From contig JAKLJE010000015.1 of assembly GCA_023151315.1 (NCBI GenBank), positions 1 to 64,000 of the forward strand: DNA of 64,000 nt, given 5' to 3'. Shown here one piece after another: positions 25,837 to 34,576 of the stretch. The notes below the pieces were generated by a model. That model saw only the letters and a program-made list of their open reading frames with translations. It made no database searches and was not told the origin of the DNA. Each line of letters starts with the position of its first letter. The first letter of the stretch is position 1. This DNA comes from Bacteroidia bacterium. Lineage in GTDB: Bacteria > Bacteroidota > Bacteroidia > Palsa-965. The translations under genes and the position numbers were made by a program.

Positions 25837-26889
25837 ATGAAAAAATCTCTACTCGCTATTGCCGGTTTGACAGTATTGACAACGGTTAATGCGCAAACCA
25901 CCATTACAACCGCAGATCTTCCTGCGTTGTTTACAGTGATTCACCAAACACGCGACACAACAATGACTCAGTCGCCGGGCGGTTCAGGAATCGCACAGAC
26001 TTACAACTTCACTGCATTGCTGAATCAGCAGGAAGACAGCACCACTTTTACCAACCCGATGTGGACTCCATTCGGTTCTGCATTTCCTCAGGCTACAATG
26101 GCACTGATGATTAATCAAGGTGATGCGTATCTGTATGCATCAACCACTCCGACTGAATTGCTCATTCACGGTCAGGCTGCTGATCCGCTGGGCAACGGAA
26201 TGATTGCAATTACATTCACAAACCCGGAGACACAAATGACTTTCCCTGCTGCTTACGGCGGCGGATTCGCTGATACAGCTGGTGGTGTGACACAGTTCTA
26301 TCTCGGTGTTGACCCGGGTATTGGTTTCACGGTTGATTCGGTTCGTATTCATACTAACGTTGTGAAGTATTCTGATTACGATGCATGGGGTTCTGCTCAA
26401 ACTCCACTGGGAACTTATAACGTACTTCGCCAGAATACCTGGCGCCGTCAGATTGACACAATTGACATTTACGCAATGGGTCAGTGGGCTCCGAATTTCT
26501 TCTCGCAGTCTGATTCAACCAGAACTTATTCGTATTGGACAAACGGAATCGGATCTCCGGTTGTTGAACTGACAGATCAGGATGACCTTGGATCGATTAC
26601 GGATTGCCGTTGGATTCCGGTTGCTCCTGCAGTTACAGGAATTACTGATTTCGGCACAGCACCGGTGATCAACGCTTATCCGAATCCGGCAACAGATGAA
26701 ATTGCATTCAGCACTCCTGAAGGTAAAGGTTCAATTGAACTGATAGACGTAACAGGTCGCGTTGTAAAAACAGTTGTGATCAACTCAGACATTACACGTA
26801 TGGATGTTTCTGATCTTGCTGCTGGTTCTTACACGTGGCGTGTGATCAGCACCAACACACAGGTTGGTAAATTGCAGATTGCACGATAA
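25837..26889 (+). CDS. Secreted protein with T9SS type A sorting domain
   Basis: A 350-residue protein: signal peptide MKKSLLAIAGLTVLTTVNAQ, a ~240-residue passenger of unknown fold (TYNFTALLNQQEDSTTFTN, AAYGGGFADTAGGVTQFYLG, VLRQNTWRRQIDTIDIY), and a type A CTD (INAYPNPATDEIAFSTPEG ... GKLQIAR). The passenger is typical of small Bacteroidota surface proteins and shows no catalytic motif. It is monocistronic, with a promoter in the tail of the preceding terminator and its own terminator at 26914-26940. Confidence 0.82.
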   Translation: MKKSLLAIAGLTVLTTVNAQTTITTADLPALFTVIHQTRDTTMTQSPGGSGIAQTYNFTALLNQQEDSTTFTNPMWTPFGSAFPQATMALMINQGDAYLYASTTPTELLIHGQAADPLGNGMIAITFTNPETQMTFPAAYGGGFADTAGGVTQFYLGVDPGIGFTVDSVRIHTNVVKYSDYDAWGSAQTPLGTYNVLRQNTWRRQIDTIDIYAMGQWAPNFFSQSDSTRTYSYWTNGIGSPVVELTDQDDLGSITDCRWIPVAPAVTGITDFGTAPVINAYPNPATDEIAFSTPEGKGSIELIDVTGRVVKTVVINSDITRMDVSDLAAGSYTWRVISTNTQVGKLQIAR

Positions 26890-26913
26890 AAGCAAGAATA
26901 TTAAAGTGAAACG

Positions 26914-26940
26914 GCCCTGTTGCGAGACAGGGCTTTTTTT
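26914..26940 (+). terminator. Rho-independent terminator
   Basis: GCCCTGT (26914-26920), 6-nt loop, ACAGGGC (26927-26933), then seven T. It ends the T9SS gene. The 205 bases from here to 27145 are AT-rich and hold only weak inverted repeats (GATACA/TGTATC near 27070-27083, AAGTAT/ATACTT at 27109-27134). Confidence 0.92.
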
Positions 26941-27145
26941 ATAAGGTTGGTTACTCTGGAATTCGGAATATAGTGGACGAGATCGTCGATAAGAAGGTAA
27001 CAGTCATCAAGTTTTAACCTTTGCATGACGTTTGTTCTTATGTAATTAAAACTTTGTTAAATTCTCGAGGATACATGTGTATCTAACACGATTGACAATG
27101 CAGCCTTAAAGTATAAAATACGTTATTCATACTTAGAAATCTGTA

Positions 27146-29950
27146 TCAACGAAGTAAAGTAATGCTTCGTGCAACTCTCTTTTCTTTTCCGTTTGAAACG
27201 AAAATATACGGCAAGAATTTAACATTTTTGTTGGCCATATCTGCAGATAAGGAATTGACATTGGGAAGAAAATCTTTCTTACTTCCAATGAACCTAAATT
27301 CAGAGTGCTCGTTCGATACAATCAGAACAAAATCCCGCATGATATCTACTTTAACGATCCGGCCTTCAATCATAAGACTTTTATTACCCAGACCTTCCAA
27401 TATCGAATTGATTTCACCTAATAATTCCGGATGTTTGCGGTACACTTGATCATTACCTTCAATTAATGGTGTAAGCAACTCGCGAATTGATTCACTGTCA
27501 GATTTCCTTATCAATAATTTAGCTTTTTCAATGGCACTCTTGATTTTATACCTGTTTGCTTTAAATCCAAAGCCTTCAAATAAAAGAGCATTATTAAAGT
27601 TCTCCATTGCGAGAATCTTATCACCGATTGCGTTGTAATATTTTCCAAGTTTATACTGTGTCTTTACTAGTACACCATGAATCGTTGGATCATTCATGTC
27701 AAGTTTTAAGGCTCTATTGATTTCTAATAGAGATAATTCAAGTTTTTCGCGAGATAAAACAGGAGATCGATCTTTAAACAAATATTCAGACCACCCAATT
27801 AATGCCTCAGCAATGTTTACTCGGCAAAGTATTTCATGCTTTTTCGGGGTATGAATTATTTTTGAATTAAGAGCATCAGTGAGCAGTCGAAGCGATGTTT
27901 CGAAATCAAAAAGTCTTCCACGTGTTTGACCATAGGCATTTAGAATAATTGGATCTGCAGGTGAAAGTTCATACGCTTTTCTATATTTTTCATCAGCTTC
28001 CATCATTTTACCGATTCGTCTCTTAGAGTTTCCCCACGCCAACCAAATTTGTGGATCAGTTGGGTTGAGTTCTGACGCTTTTTGGAACAGTTGTTCAGCT
28101 TCATACGAATGGCGTTCTTGAGCCTCCATTACTCCCCAATTTCGGTATATAGATGAAAATTTCGGGGCTACGTTAATGGCTTTTTTGTAATTGTCTATTG
28201 CTTCGTCATATAAACTGGCTTGGTATTTTTGGAATGCTGTTTGGATGAATATTGCTGCGATTTTCTCTTGTTCTGTTGTAGCACCAAGGTTTTGCAAGCT
28301 AAAACGATAAGCTCGTTTTGCTTGCTCTGTAGCGTTAATTGTGCCTTCAACTTCGCCGATTCTTAACTGAATACGATTTCGTAGGCTATCGTTCATATTC
28401 AATTGTTGCCTGATGTAACCTCTCGTTAGGGGAAGGATTGCATATCGGCTTCCAATTTCATTTACTTCATTTTTAAATTGTTCTGGAATAATTAACGAGA
28501 CTAGAATTAATTCTTCAATAGAATCATCGAATTCCTGTCCGCCAACATCAACGACGTAGCTCAAGACGCTAGGTGTAGGTGGTTCATCAAAACAGCACAA
28601 CGCGAATAATATCTGTTTGGAATTCGAATTTAACATTCCAAATATTTGTTCAAAGCAGAATTTTGATATGTCGCCTGAAGCATCATCAATAGAATCGATT
28701 ATTTTATTTATGTCACGACCTCGTGCAACTTGACCAATAACCCACTTAATTGCCAAAGGATAATTTGAAACTTTATTTACATACCGACGAATAGTGTTGT
28801 CATCAATCTTTACTAAGGACTGCAACTGTTTATCTTTAGCTAATTGTCTAAAAAGATATATAGCTTCCTTTTCCTTAAGTTGCTTAAGTTCATACCTGCG
28901 TTCAACTTGTCCAAGTCCCTTGCGTGAAGTGATAAGAAATTTAATCTTACTTGGAGCCTCAATAATAAAGTTAATAATGCGTTGATCTGTAACTGTTTCT
29001 AGATTATCTACTATAATCAATATACTTTTTGAAAGTTCAAAAAGCGTGTTAGCTAATGTCTCTTTGGATTCAATAGAATTTTCTTCGGAATTAATCTCCA
29101 TTCCAAAGCCTAAAACCTCAATAATTGTATCAAGGATATCTTCAAAGCTCCGAAAGGTAGGTTCTATATCTTCAATTCCGAAAGGTGAGAGTTTATTCTC
29201 TTTAGCACTTAACCAAATGATTGCATCATACTTTGAAGATTTTGGTCTTTGGGTCATTTCTTGAATAACTTTCAAGGCAAGTGATGTTTTGCCGACTCCA
29301 CCTGCCCCAGTAATTGTTACCACCGAAAATTTCTCATGTTGAAGTAGTTTAATGATTTCCTTAATATCCTCATCCCTTCCGACGAAACCACCTTCATATT
29401 CGTAATCAGGCGTCGGAAGATTATTAATTATACCGTTTGTGACTAAATAGTCTACGGTGAAATCCAGGGGTACTTTAATTGCGACCGAATCTGGATTGCG
29501 TTCTATTATTTCAATGAGATCTATGAGGTCATTGTGAACGTCAATTTCCTTAGCAACTGTTTTAGTAAGTTCGATTAGCCGATCAAGATCAATAGATGTA
29601 AAATAGCCTTTAACATGAGCTATTTTACACCGTAGTCCATACAGCGCAATCATTATTTGTTCTAGTTCACTCTTTGAGAGTTGTGAGGGGAAATAAGTTT
29701 TAAAGTTGTTTTCGTAGATTGAAATCTCAAAGAGGTCAGGAAAGTCGAGATTTTCAAAGAAGTCTTCGATATTATTCCAATATAAAATTTCGGATTTGGC
29801 ATCGACTTTTTGTACGATACCTTGTGGTATACCAATTCTGAATTCCGGATATCTGCTTGTAACTTTGCCGATGAGATAGTTGCGGTATGTCTCTTCAAAC
29901 CTTGAAATCACTGTATATCCAATGTCGCGGCGGTTATATATAGTTGTCAT
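27146..29950 (-). CDS. HEPN-NB-ARC-TPR STAND protein, probable defence NTPase
   Basis: 934 residues. N-terminal ~1-140: an all-helical domain with the HEPN signature R107-X4-H112 in LRCKIAHVKGYF, the catalytic pair of HEPN RNases (Swt1-like flavour). About 185-420: an NB-ARC NTPase with GFVGRDEDIKEI, Walker A TGAGGVGKTSLA (214-225), Walker B SILIIVDNLE (309-318), sensor TSR (341-343) and YPLAIKW, a variant of the GLPLA box. About 425-570: winged-helix/ARM-like region. About 590-800: TPR repeats (DEAIDNYKKAINVAPK, AEQLFQKASELNP). About 855-934: a beta-rich segment with a cold-shock/OB look. The layout fits a bacterial NLR whose TPRs sense a trigger and release HEPN RNase. The gene is clearly AT-richer than its neighbours (a 60-base spot count gave 35% against 43%), with AT-rich flanks, indicating transfer. 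Confidence 0.8.
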   Translation of the reverse strand: MTTIYNRRDIGYTVISRFEETYRNYLIGKVTSRYPEFRIGIPQGIVQKVDAKSEILYWNNIEDFFENLDFPDLFEISIYENNFKTYFPSQLSKSELEQIMIALYGLRCKIAHVKGYFTSIDLDRLIELTKTVAKEIDVHNDLIDLIEIIERNPDSVAIKVPLDFTVDYLVTNGIINNLPTPDYEYEGGFVGRDEDIKEIIKLLQHEKFSVVTITGAGGVGKTSLALKVIQEMTQRPKSSKYDAIIWLSAKENKLSPFGIEDIEPTFRSFEDILDTIIEVLGFGMEINSEENSIESKETLANTLFELSKSILIIVDNLETVTDQRIINFIIEAPSKIKFLITSRKGLGQVERRYELKQLKEKEAIYLFRQLAKDKQLQSLVKIDDNTIRRYVNKVSNYPLAIKWVIGQVARGRDINKIIDSIDDASGDISKFCFEQIFGMLNSNSKQILFALCCFDEPPTPSVLSYVVDVGGQEFDDSIEELILVSLIIPEQFKNEVNEIGSRYAILPLTRGYIRQQLNMNDSLRNRIQLRIGEVEGTINATEQAKRAYRFSLQNLGATTEQEKIAAIFIQTAFQKYQASLYDEAIDNYKKAINVAPKFSSIYRNWGVMEAQERHSYEAEQLFQKASELNPTDPQIWLAWGNSKRRIGKMMEADEKYRKAYELSPADPIILNAYGQTRGRLFDFETSLRLLTDALNSKIIHTPKKHEILCRVNIAEALIGWSEYLFKDRSPVLSREKLELSLLEINRALKLDMNDPTIHGVLVKTQYKLGKYYNAIGDKILAMENFNNALLFEGFGFKANRYKIKSAIEKAKLLIRKSDSESIRELLTPLIEGNDQVYRKHPELLGEINSILEGLGNKSLMIEGRIVKVDIMRDFVLIVSNEHSEFRFIGSKKDFLPNVNSLSADMANKNVKFLPYIFVSNGKEKRVARSITLLR

Positions 29951-30065
29951 ATAAATAAATTTAGCTAATGGGTTGAATATTTAATAATACATTACTCTTA
30001 CGAGATTAATATAGTGAATATATATAAACAAAAACTTTCAAGAAATTTAATAAAAATAACTGAAG

Positions 30066-30167
30066 ATGTCGGTGGACTCCTTTCCTTTATGCATAGCGTT
30101 GAAAGATACCAATGCTGAAGTCGGTAGATGGCATTCTGTTGAAGCATTTGATAAATTTATACCATGA
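30066..30167 (+). CDS. Possible 33-residue ORF coupled to murQ
   Basis: ATG 30066 opens a 33-codon frame whose TGA overlaps the murQ start as ATGA. The product (begins MSVDSFPLCIALKD) matches nothing I know. It could be a leader peptide, a decayed gene end left by the insertion of the AT-rich locus upstream, or chance. The rest of the spacer 29951-30065 is AT-rich with no visible gene. Confidence 0.2.
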   Translation: MSVDSFPLCIALKDTNAEVGRWHSVEAFDKFIP

Positions 30168-30964
30168 AGAAAATCACGGAAAGTGCATCGAAGTACAATG
30201 ATCTGGAAAAGATGCCGGTGAATGAACTGCTTGCAAACATCAACAAGGAAGATCATCTTGTGCCGGAGGCAATCGGAAAAATCATTCCGGATATTGAAAA
30301 ATTGGTGACGGTGACCGTAGAGAAGATGAAGAAGGGCGGTCGCTTGTTTTACATGGGCGCGGGAACAAGCGGGCGCTTAGGAATTGTAGATGCTTCTGAG
30401 TGTCCGCCAACGTACGGAGTTCCGCATGGAATGGTGGTCGGAATCATTGCAGGTGGTGATTCTGCGATTCGCAAGGCCGTTGAATTTGCTGAGGATGATC
30501 GTGAACAGGGTTGGAAAGATTTACAGGAACACGCTATCGGTGCGGATGACGTAGTGATAGGAATTGCAGCCAGCGGTTCTACACCTTATGTTGTTGGTGC
30601 TCTTGAAAAATGCAATGCGAATAATATCACAACCGGGTGTATTACCTGTAATCCCGGAAGTCCTGTTGCGTTGACTGCAAAGTTTCCGATTGTTGCAGAA
30701 GTCGGTCCTGAATTCGTAACGGGAAGCACACGTATGAAAAGCGGAACAGCTCAGAAGCTTATTCTGAATATGATTTCCACTGCGGTGATGATTCAACTGG
30801 GCCGTGTGAAAGGGAACCGAATGGTTGACATGCAACTGAGCAATAATAAACTGATTGATCGCGGTACGAAGATGGTGATGGAAGCAACAGGGAAGAGCTA
30901 TGAAGAAGCGAATGAGCTGCTGAAAAAGTTCGGATCGGTGCGCGCGGCGGTTGACAACGGGTAA
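30164..30964 (+). CDS. murQ: N-acetylmuramic acid 6-phosphate etherase
   Basis: A 266-residue SIS-domain enzyme that cleaves the lactyl ether of MurNAc-6-phosphate to give GlcNAc-6-phosphate and D-lactate in peptidoglycan recycling. The sugar-phosphate loop is MGAGTSGRLG (64-73). The catalytic acids expected by comparison with E. coli E83/E114 are E79 (DASECPPT) and E110 (EFAEDDRE), with the same 31-residue spacing. GIAASGSTPYVVGAL and FVTGSTRMKSGTAQK are also conserved. It is slightly short (about 30 fewer than E. coli), as in other Bacteroidota. No AnmK, MurP or transporter gene is adjacent. TAAATTTA (7/8 of a -7 element) lies 4 nt before the ATG. Confidence 0.95.
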   Translation: MKKITESASKYNDLEKMPVNELLANINKEDHLVPEAIGKIIPDIEKLVTVTVEKMKKGGRLFYMGAGTSGRLGIVDASECPPTYGVPHGMVVGIIAGGDSAIRKAVEFAEDDREQGWKDLQEHAIGADDVVIGIAASGSTPYVVGALEKCNANNITTGCITCNPGSPVALTAKFPIVAEVGPEFVTGSTRMKSGTAQKLILNMISTAVMIQLGRVKGNRMVDMQLSNNKLIDRGTKMVMEATGKSYEEANELLKKFGSVRAAVDNG

Positions 30965-31058
30965 ATTATACAATGATACAATGGGCAAATTATACAATGA
31001 TACAATGGGCAAATTATACAATGATACAATGGGCAAATTATACAATGATGCAGTGTCC
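30963..31058. repeat. 24-bp tandem repeat, three exact copies plus a decayed fourth
   Basis: Units at 30963-30986, 30987-31010 and 31011-31034 are identical (beginning AAATTATACAATG, ending ATGGGC). The copy at 31035-31058 has drifted. The array starts inside the murQ stop codon. It is followed at 31068-31104 by two copies of a CATTGAATAATTTGA(G/A)-type unit reaching to the next start codon. The whole spacer is therefore simple repeat with no visible promoter consensus. Confidence 0.92.
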
Positions 31059-31107
31059 ATAGACTCATTTGCACATTGAATAATTTGAGCATTGAATAAT
31101 TTGAACC

Positions 31108-31674
31108 ATGCATTCCCTCGAACCATATTTCAACTGGCGCCATCTCTATACTGCAGAAGAAGATCCGCAGTCGCCTTTTTTTGAACGAGAGTACAGCGAA
31201 TTTGAGTTCACGAATACAGTTTATAATTACGTGATCCACCCGCAGTGGGATGAATTCGGCTCGTCAACACTTTACATGAAGATTCTCTTCGCGGATTATA
31301 CGAAAGGTGCGGCAATCATTGAATTGATTGGAGAATGGAACGATACGTTGTACAACGATATCATGATACTGAAACGTGATATTGCCGATCATCTGATCAA
31401 CGAAGGCATTACACGGTTTATTTTCATTGGAGAGAACGTTCTGAATTTTCACTACAGCGACGACAGCTACTACGAAGAATGGTATGAAGACGTGGAAGAC
31501 GGCTGGGTAGCTTTCGTGAATTTTCAGCCTCATGTGCTCACGGAAATGAAACGTGCACGCATAGATTGGTACGTGCATTGGGGCGGCGAACTCGATGAGA
31601 TGCCTTGGCGTACGCTCACTCCGTCACAGTTTATAGAACGAACGGAGAATGTAATCCGTAAACGAATCGGATAG
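31108..31674 (+). CDS. Conserved hypothetical cytoplasmic protein
   Basis: A 188-residue soluble acidic protein without signal or TM. It has alternating helices and strands (YVIHPQWDEFGSSTLYMKIL, GAAIIELIGEWNDTLYNDI, RFIFIGENVLNFHYSDDSY) and many aromatic residues. The product looks like a conserved Bacteroidota family, but I cannot name it. The start ATG follows repeat sequence directly. It is convergent with the lipoprotein gene, 1 bp apart. Confidence 0.7.
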   Translation: MHSLEPYFNWRHLYTAEEDPQSPFFEREYSEFEFTNTVYNYVIHPQWDEFGSSTLYMKILFADYTKGAAIIELIGEWNDTLYNDIMILKRDIADHLINEGITRFIFIGENVLNFHYSDDSYYEEWYEDVEDGWVAFVNFQPHVLTEMKRARIDWYVHWGGELDEMPWRTLTPSQFIERTENVIRKRIG

Positions 31675-31675
31675 A

Positions 31676-32314
31676 TTATTTTGAAATCAGATCCGGCGAT
31701 TCTTCCAGCGAAAGATTGTCGGAACCGTCTTCGCAGGTTTTTACAATGCGTGCGTGAAGTTTCGCGTCCGGCGTGTTTCCAATACGAAAACAAATCTCAC
31801 AGCCGTAGTTGTTCCGGTACTCCATTGCCTCATAAGCCATAGGATCGTCACCTTCCGATTCATCGGTTTCAGATCCGAGAATAAATCCAACTCCGATTCG
31901 GGCATTTCCCTTCAACGTATAAGGTTGTCCGCCTGCCATTGTTTCATCGAGTACGTACGAAATTTCTGTATTGGAAATGCGTTTAACTTTCAAAACGAAA
32001 CAACGTTGCTCGCGGCAACCTTCGAGAGTATATTCCTTGTTCAGCACGAATTCATCGTTGAATAATACGTTTATCGAATCATCCATGATGATTCTGTCTT
32101 TCTCCAAAGTGTACTTTGAGGCAAATTGTGATTCGGAGAGCGCTCGCACAAAGGCAGTATCATACATTTCAGGAGCATGATTGGTAATGCCTTTGATTGG
32201 AGTTTCTTTTACCGCCGTAGAATCGGTTGTTGAGTCTTTTTTATCCGCAGATTGATCGTTGCCGGAGCAGGAGAGAAGCAGAGTGGCGGAAAGAAGAGGA
32301 ATCAGAAATTTCAT
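31676..32314 (-). CDS. Hypothetical lipoprotein
   Basis: 212 residues with signal MKFLIPLLSATLLLSC (lipobox Cys 16) and a Ser/Asp/Thr-rich linker (DKKDSTTDSTAVKE). The globular C-terminal part has cysteine pairs (LEGCREQRCFVLK and YGCEICFRIG), so disulfides are likely in the periplasm or at the surface. No family is recognised. A TAACTTCG -7-like element lies about 24 nt before the start. It ends 1 bp from the convergent gene. Confidence 0.7.
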   Translation of the reverse strand: MKFLIPLLSATLLLSCSGNDQSADKKDSTTDSTAVKETPIKGITNHAPEMYDTAFVRALSESQFASKYTLEKDRIIMDDSINVLFNDEFVLNKEYTLEGCREQRCFVLKVKRISNTEISYVLDETMAGGQPYTLKGNARIGVGFILGSETDESEGDDPMAYEAMEYRNNYGCEICFRIGNTPDAKLHARIVKTCEDGSDNLSLEESPDLISK

Positions 32315-32382
32315 TTGTTCGGGTTATGATGTTTAACGAAGTTAAGTAATGTGCGGAACCGGGACAATACAATTTATAAGTG

Positions 32383-32955
32383 TCAGAATTTGCTTAGCCA
32401 GCGACGAAGAACAAATTCGAGTGATACGCGAAGTACTCCGAGAATCAGGATGATTCCTAAAGTTCCGGTTTGCTCGTGTGCCCCGCTGATAAATATGCCG
32501 ACAATTGTCAGTATGGCAATAAGCAGAACGTATGCTACGAATTGCCGCACTGAATCAGTGACTTGTTTCGACTTTACTTCGATGAAAGTAAGGATAGAAT
32601 ATTCCGCCAGCAGCATTACAGTTATAATGAGAATTTGAGGTGTAAAATGCGAGAATAGGTTATCATGAGCATCTGCTTCGCCGACGATGCTCACAGAGAA
32701 ATAGATCATTATCAACGGTATCGGAAGATATGTAAGTGCGGACAAGATGAAGCCTGTTCCGCTGAACCAATCGCCGTCTCCTTTCAGGAGTGTATTTGCT
32801 ACGTTAGCTGCAATGGTGATGATCAGGAATTCTGCAAGGAATGCGAAATACCAAAGAAACAAGGATGGCTCTGTTGATAAATTGAAGATCGCGAGCGCTC
32901 CATAATATATTGCAACGCTTAACGGTCGAAGATATCTGGATGGTACATTATTCAT
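32383..32955 (-). CDS. Hypothetical membrane protein, last gene of the rhomboid/ABC operon
   Basis: 190 residues with about five or six hydrophobic segments (VAIYYGALAIFNLS, WYFAFLAEFLIITIAAN, FILSALTYLPIPLIMIYFSV, ILIITVMLLAEYSIL, FVAYVLLIAILTIVGIF, LGIILILGVLRVSLE). It starts 5 nt after the GreA-like gene, so it belongs to the same transcript. No family is recognised and no catalytic motif is visible. Confidence 0.7.
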   Translation of the reverse strand: MNNVPSRYLRPLSVAIYYGALAIFNLSTEPSLFLWYFAFLAEFLIITIAANVANTLLKGDGDWFSGTGFILSALTYLPIPLIMIYFSVSIVGEADAHDNLFSHFTPQILIITVMLLAEYSILTFIEVKSKQVTDSVRQFVAYVLLIAILTIVGIFISGAHEQTGTLGIILILGVLRVSLEFVLRRWLSKF

Positions 32956-32960
32956 AAAAT

Positions 32961-33404
32961 TTATTCAATCGAAATAATTTGATATTTAAGGTTGTTCAGC
33001 GAAACATTCGATCCTGTTTCCTGAATAAAAAGTAATTTGCCTAACGGAGATTGCTGAGAAATACAAATTACATCTTTGTTATTCACTGATATTTTACCTA
33101 GCGCCGCACCAATGAAAATCCAGCCTCGGTCGGTTTCCACTAAACTTCCATTACTCACTTTGCCGCTGTTGTTCTTAAGGGGAATATGTTCCAGTTGACG
33201 TTGCTGCTCTTCGAGAATTTTCAGTTGCGCCCCCAGCTTTTCCTGCTCCAGTTGCATCATGGCGCGTGAAGTTTCATGCTTATCACCCGCAGTGGATTTG
33301 GAATCGTTGGCAGCATCATTCACCAACTCCGACATCTGTGATTTCAGATTGGAAATACGTTCGTGTATCACACGACGGCACTCTGCAACAACAGCTTCTT
33401 TCAC
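32961..33404 (-). CDS. GreA/GreB C-terminal-like protein with coiled coil
   Basis: 147 residues beginning with GTG, which overlaps the stop of the permease gene as GTGA. The first ~75 residues form a coiled coil (HERISNLKSQMSELVND ... RAMMQLEQEKLGAQLKILEEQQRQL). The rest resembles the FKBP-like domain of transcript-cleavage factors: GSLVETDRGWIFIGAALG, then CISQQSPLGKLLFIQETGSNVS. The SPLGK signature is well kept. Unlike true GreA, no DE pair is apparent at the coiled-coil tip, so RNA-polymerase cleavage activity is doubtful. Homologues in Bacteroidota are often mislabelled as 3-oxoacyl-ACP synthase. It probably binds RNA polymerase; the link to the ABC operon is unexplained. Confidence 0.72.
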   Translation of the reverse strand: MKEAVVAECRRVIHERISNLKSQMSELVNDAANDSKSTAGDKHETSRAMMQLEQEKLGAQLKILEEQQRQLEHIPLKNNSGKVSNGSLVETDRGWIFIGAALGKISVNNKDVICISQQSPLGKLLFIQETGSNVSLNNLKYQIISIE

Positions 33405-34576
33405 GTCAACGCGATTATATTTCTCCGGAACAGTCGTACCGCTATCAGATTAAGCAGCAATCCGATTCCAATGAGCACTGCAACACGGGTAAGAAAAGTC
33501 GCGTCTGAGATCGGGAGTTCACGCCAATAAACATCATAGAATCCTTGTATGCCCCAATAGTTCACAGAAAAAATGGAAAGTTTTTGCATGAAAGCAGGCA
33601 TGATGAATGAAGGAATCATACTTCCGCCGATTGCACTCATCGTAAGTATGATGAGTGTTGACAATCCCTGAACCTGGGCTTTGGATTTAGCAATGGATAC
33701 CAGAAAAACACCGAATGCAGAGCATGCAAACGCCGTGCAAATAATCATAATAACGGTGGACGGAATATGACTCGCAATATCGAGACCGAACATCAACCAG
33801 CCATATACGAACATGATGATGAGCTGCATGATAGAGATCACATTCACTGAAATCATTTTGCCGAAAAGAATGGATGAAGGATTGATCGGAGCCATCATCA
33901 ATTTCTTCAACGTACCTTCCTGTTTCTCATCCAGCATAGCGGATCCCATTCCTGTAACAGAAAACAATAACATCATGATTGCAGTGCCGGCAACGGCATG
34001 GATCAAACCAACAGGACTTTCTTTCTCTTTTACCAGTGGAGTTTCGCGAATTGTAACACCGTTGGATGCATTGCTTTGCTTCGGCATGAATTGCATGAGA
34101 CTGTCTGAAGGCATTTTTGCGCTCATTGCCTGCATCAGCAATTCTCCTGAAATCTGATTCAGGTTTGCAATCAATGCACCTTCCAGAATGCCTACTTCCG
34201 GTCCTTGCCCCTGATCGTATTTCAATTCAAATGCAGGCATGTGTCCGGCGCGGATGGAATCTTCCGTTCCTCTCAGCACAAACAACGCTGCAGGTTTCTT
34301 TCCTTTGATAACAAGATTTTCTGCTGAATCGGATGTTGCCTTGATCACCACAAATTCCTCGAGTGAATCCAGATTGGCAATCAGTTTTTTACTGGTTTCT
34401 GTGTTGTCAAGATCGGCAATAACAAGTTTAAGCGGATCGGGTTCACTTGAACCGCCTGCTCCTCCGAATGCAAATGCGAACAGTGTAATCAACGCAATCG
34501 GCACTGCGAAAGTCAACAGCATACCGCGCTTGTCAGCGAAGAATAGTTTCAGGTCTTTGGCTGCTATTTTGAACAT
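33401..34576 (-). CDS. ABC-2 type transporter permease
   Basis: 391 residues: TM1 (MLLTFAVPIALITLFAFAFGG), a ~150-residue extracytoplasmic region (LKLVIADLDNTETSKKLIANL ...), then five more TM helices (AGTAIMMLLFSVTGMGSAM, VNVISIMQLIIMFVYGWLMF, VIMIICTAFACSAFGVFLV, LIILTMSAIGGSMI, VAVLIGIGLLLNLIAVRLF). This is the YhfB/NatB-like ABC-2 fold for export. It starts inside the stop of the ATPase gene (TGATG), so the pair is one exporter. The substrate (drug, lipid or antibiotic) is not readable. Confidence 0.9.
   Translation of the reverse strand: MFKIAAKDLKLFFADKRGMLLTFAVPIALITLFAFAFGGAGGSSEPDPLKLVIADLDNTETSKKLIANLDSLEEFVVIKATSDSAENLVIKGKKPAALFVLRGTEDSIRAGHMPAFELKYDQGQGPEVGILEGALIANLNQISGELLMQAMSAKMPSDSLMQFMPKQSNASNGVTIRETPLVKEKESPVGLIHAVAGTAIMMLLFSVTGMGSAMLDEKQEGTLKKLMMAPINPSSILFGKMISVNVISIMQLIIMFVYGWLMFGLDIASHIPSTVIMIICTAFACSAFGVFLVSIAKSKAQVQGLSTLIILTMSAIGGSMIPSFIMPAFMQKLSIFSVNYWGIQGFYDVYWRELPISDATFLTRVAVLIGIGLLLNLIAVRLFRRNIIALT

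Noticed and set aside
30963-31058. CRISPR array
   Set aside because: The 24-bp units are head-to-tail without spacers and there are no cas genes.
30521-31126. Minus-strand frame with repeated YNLPIVSL peptides
   Set aside because: Product of the 24-bp tandem repeat read in reverse; it is antisense to murQ.
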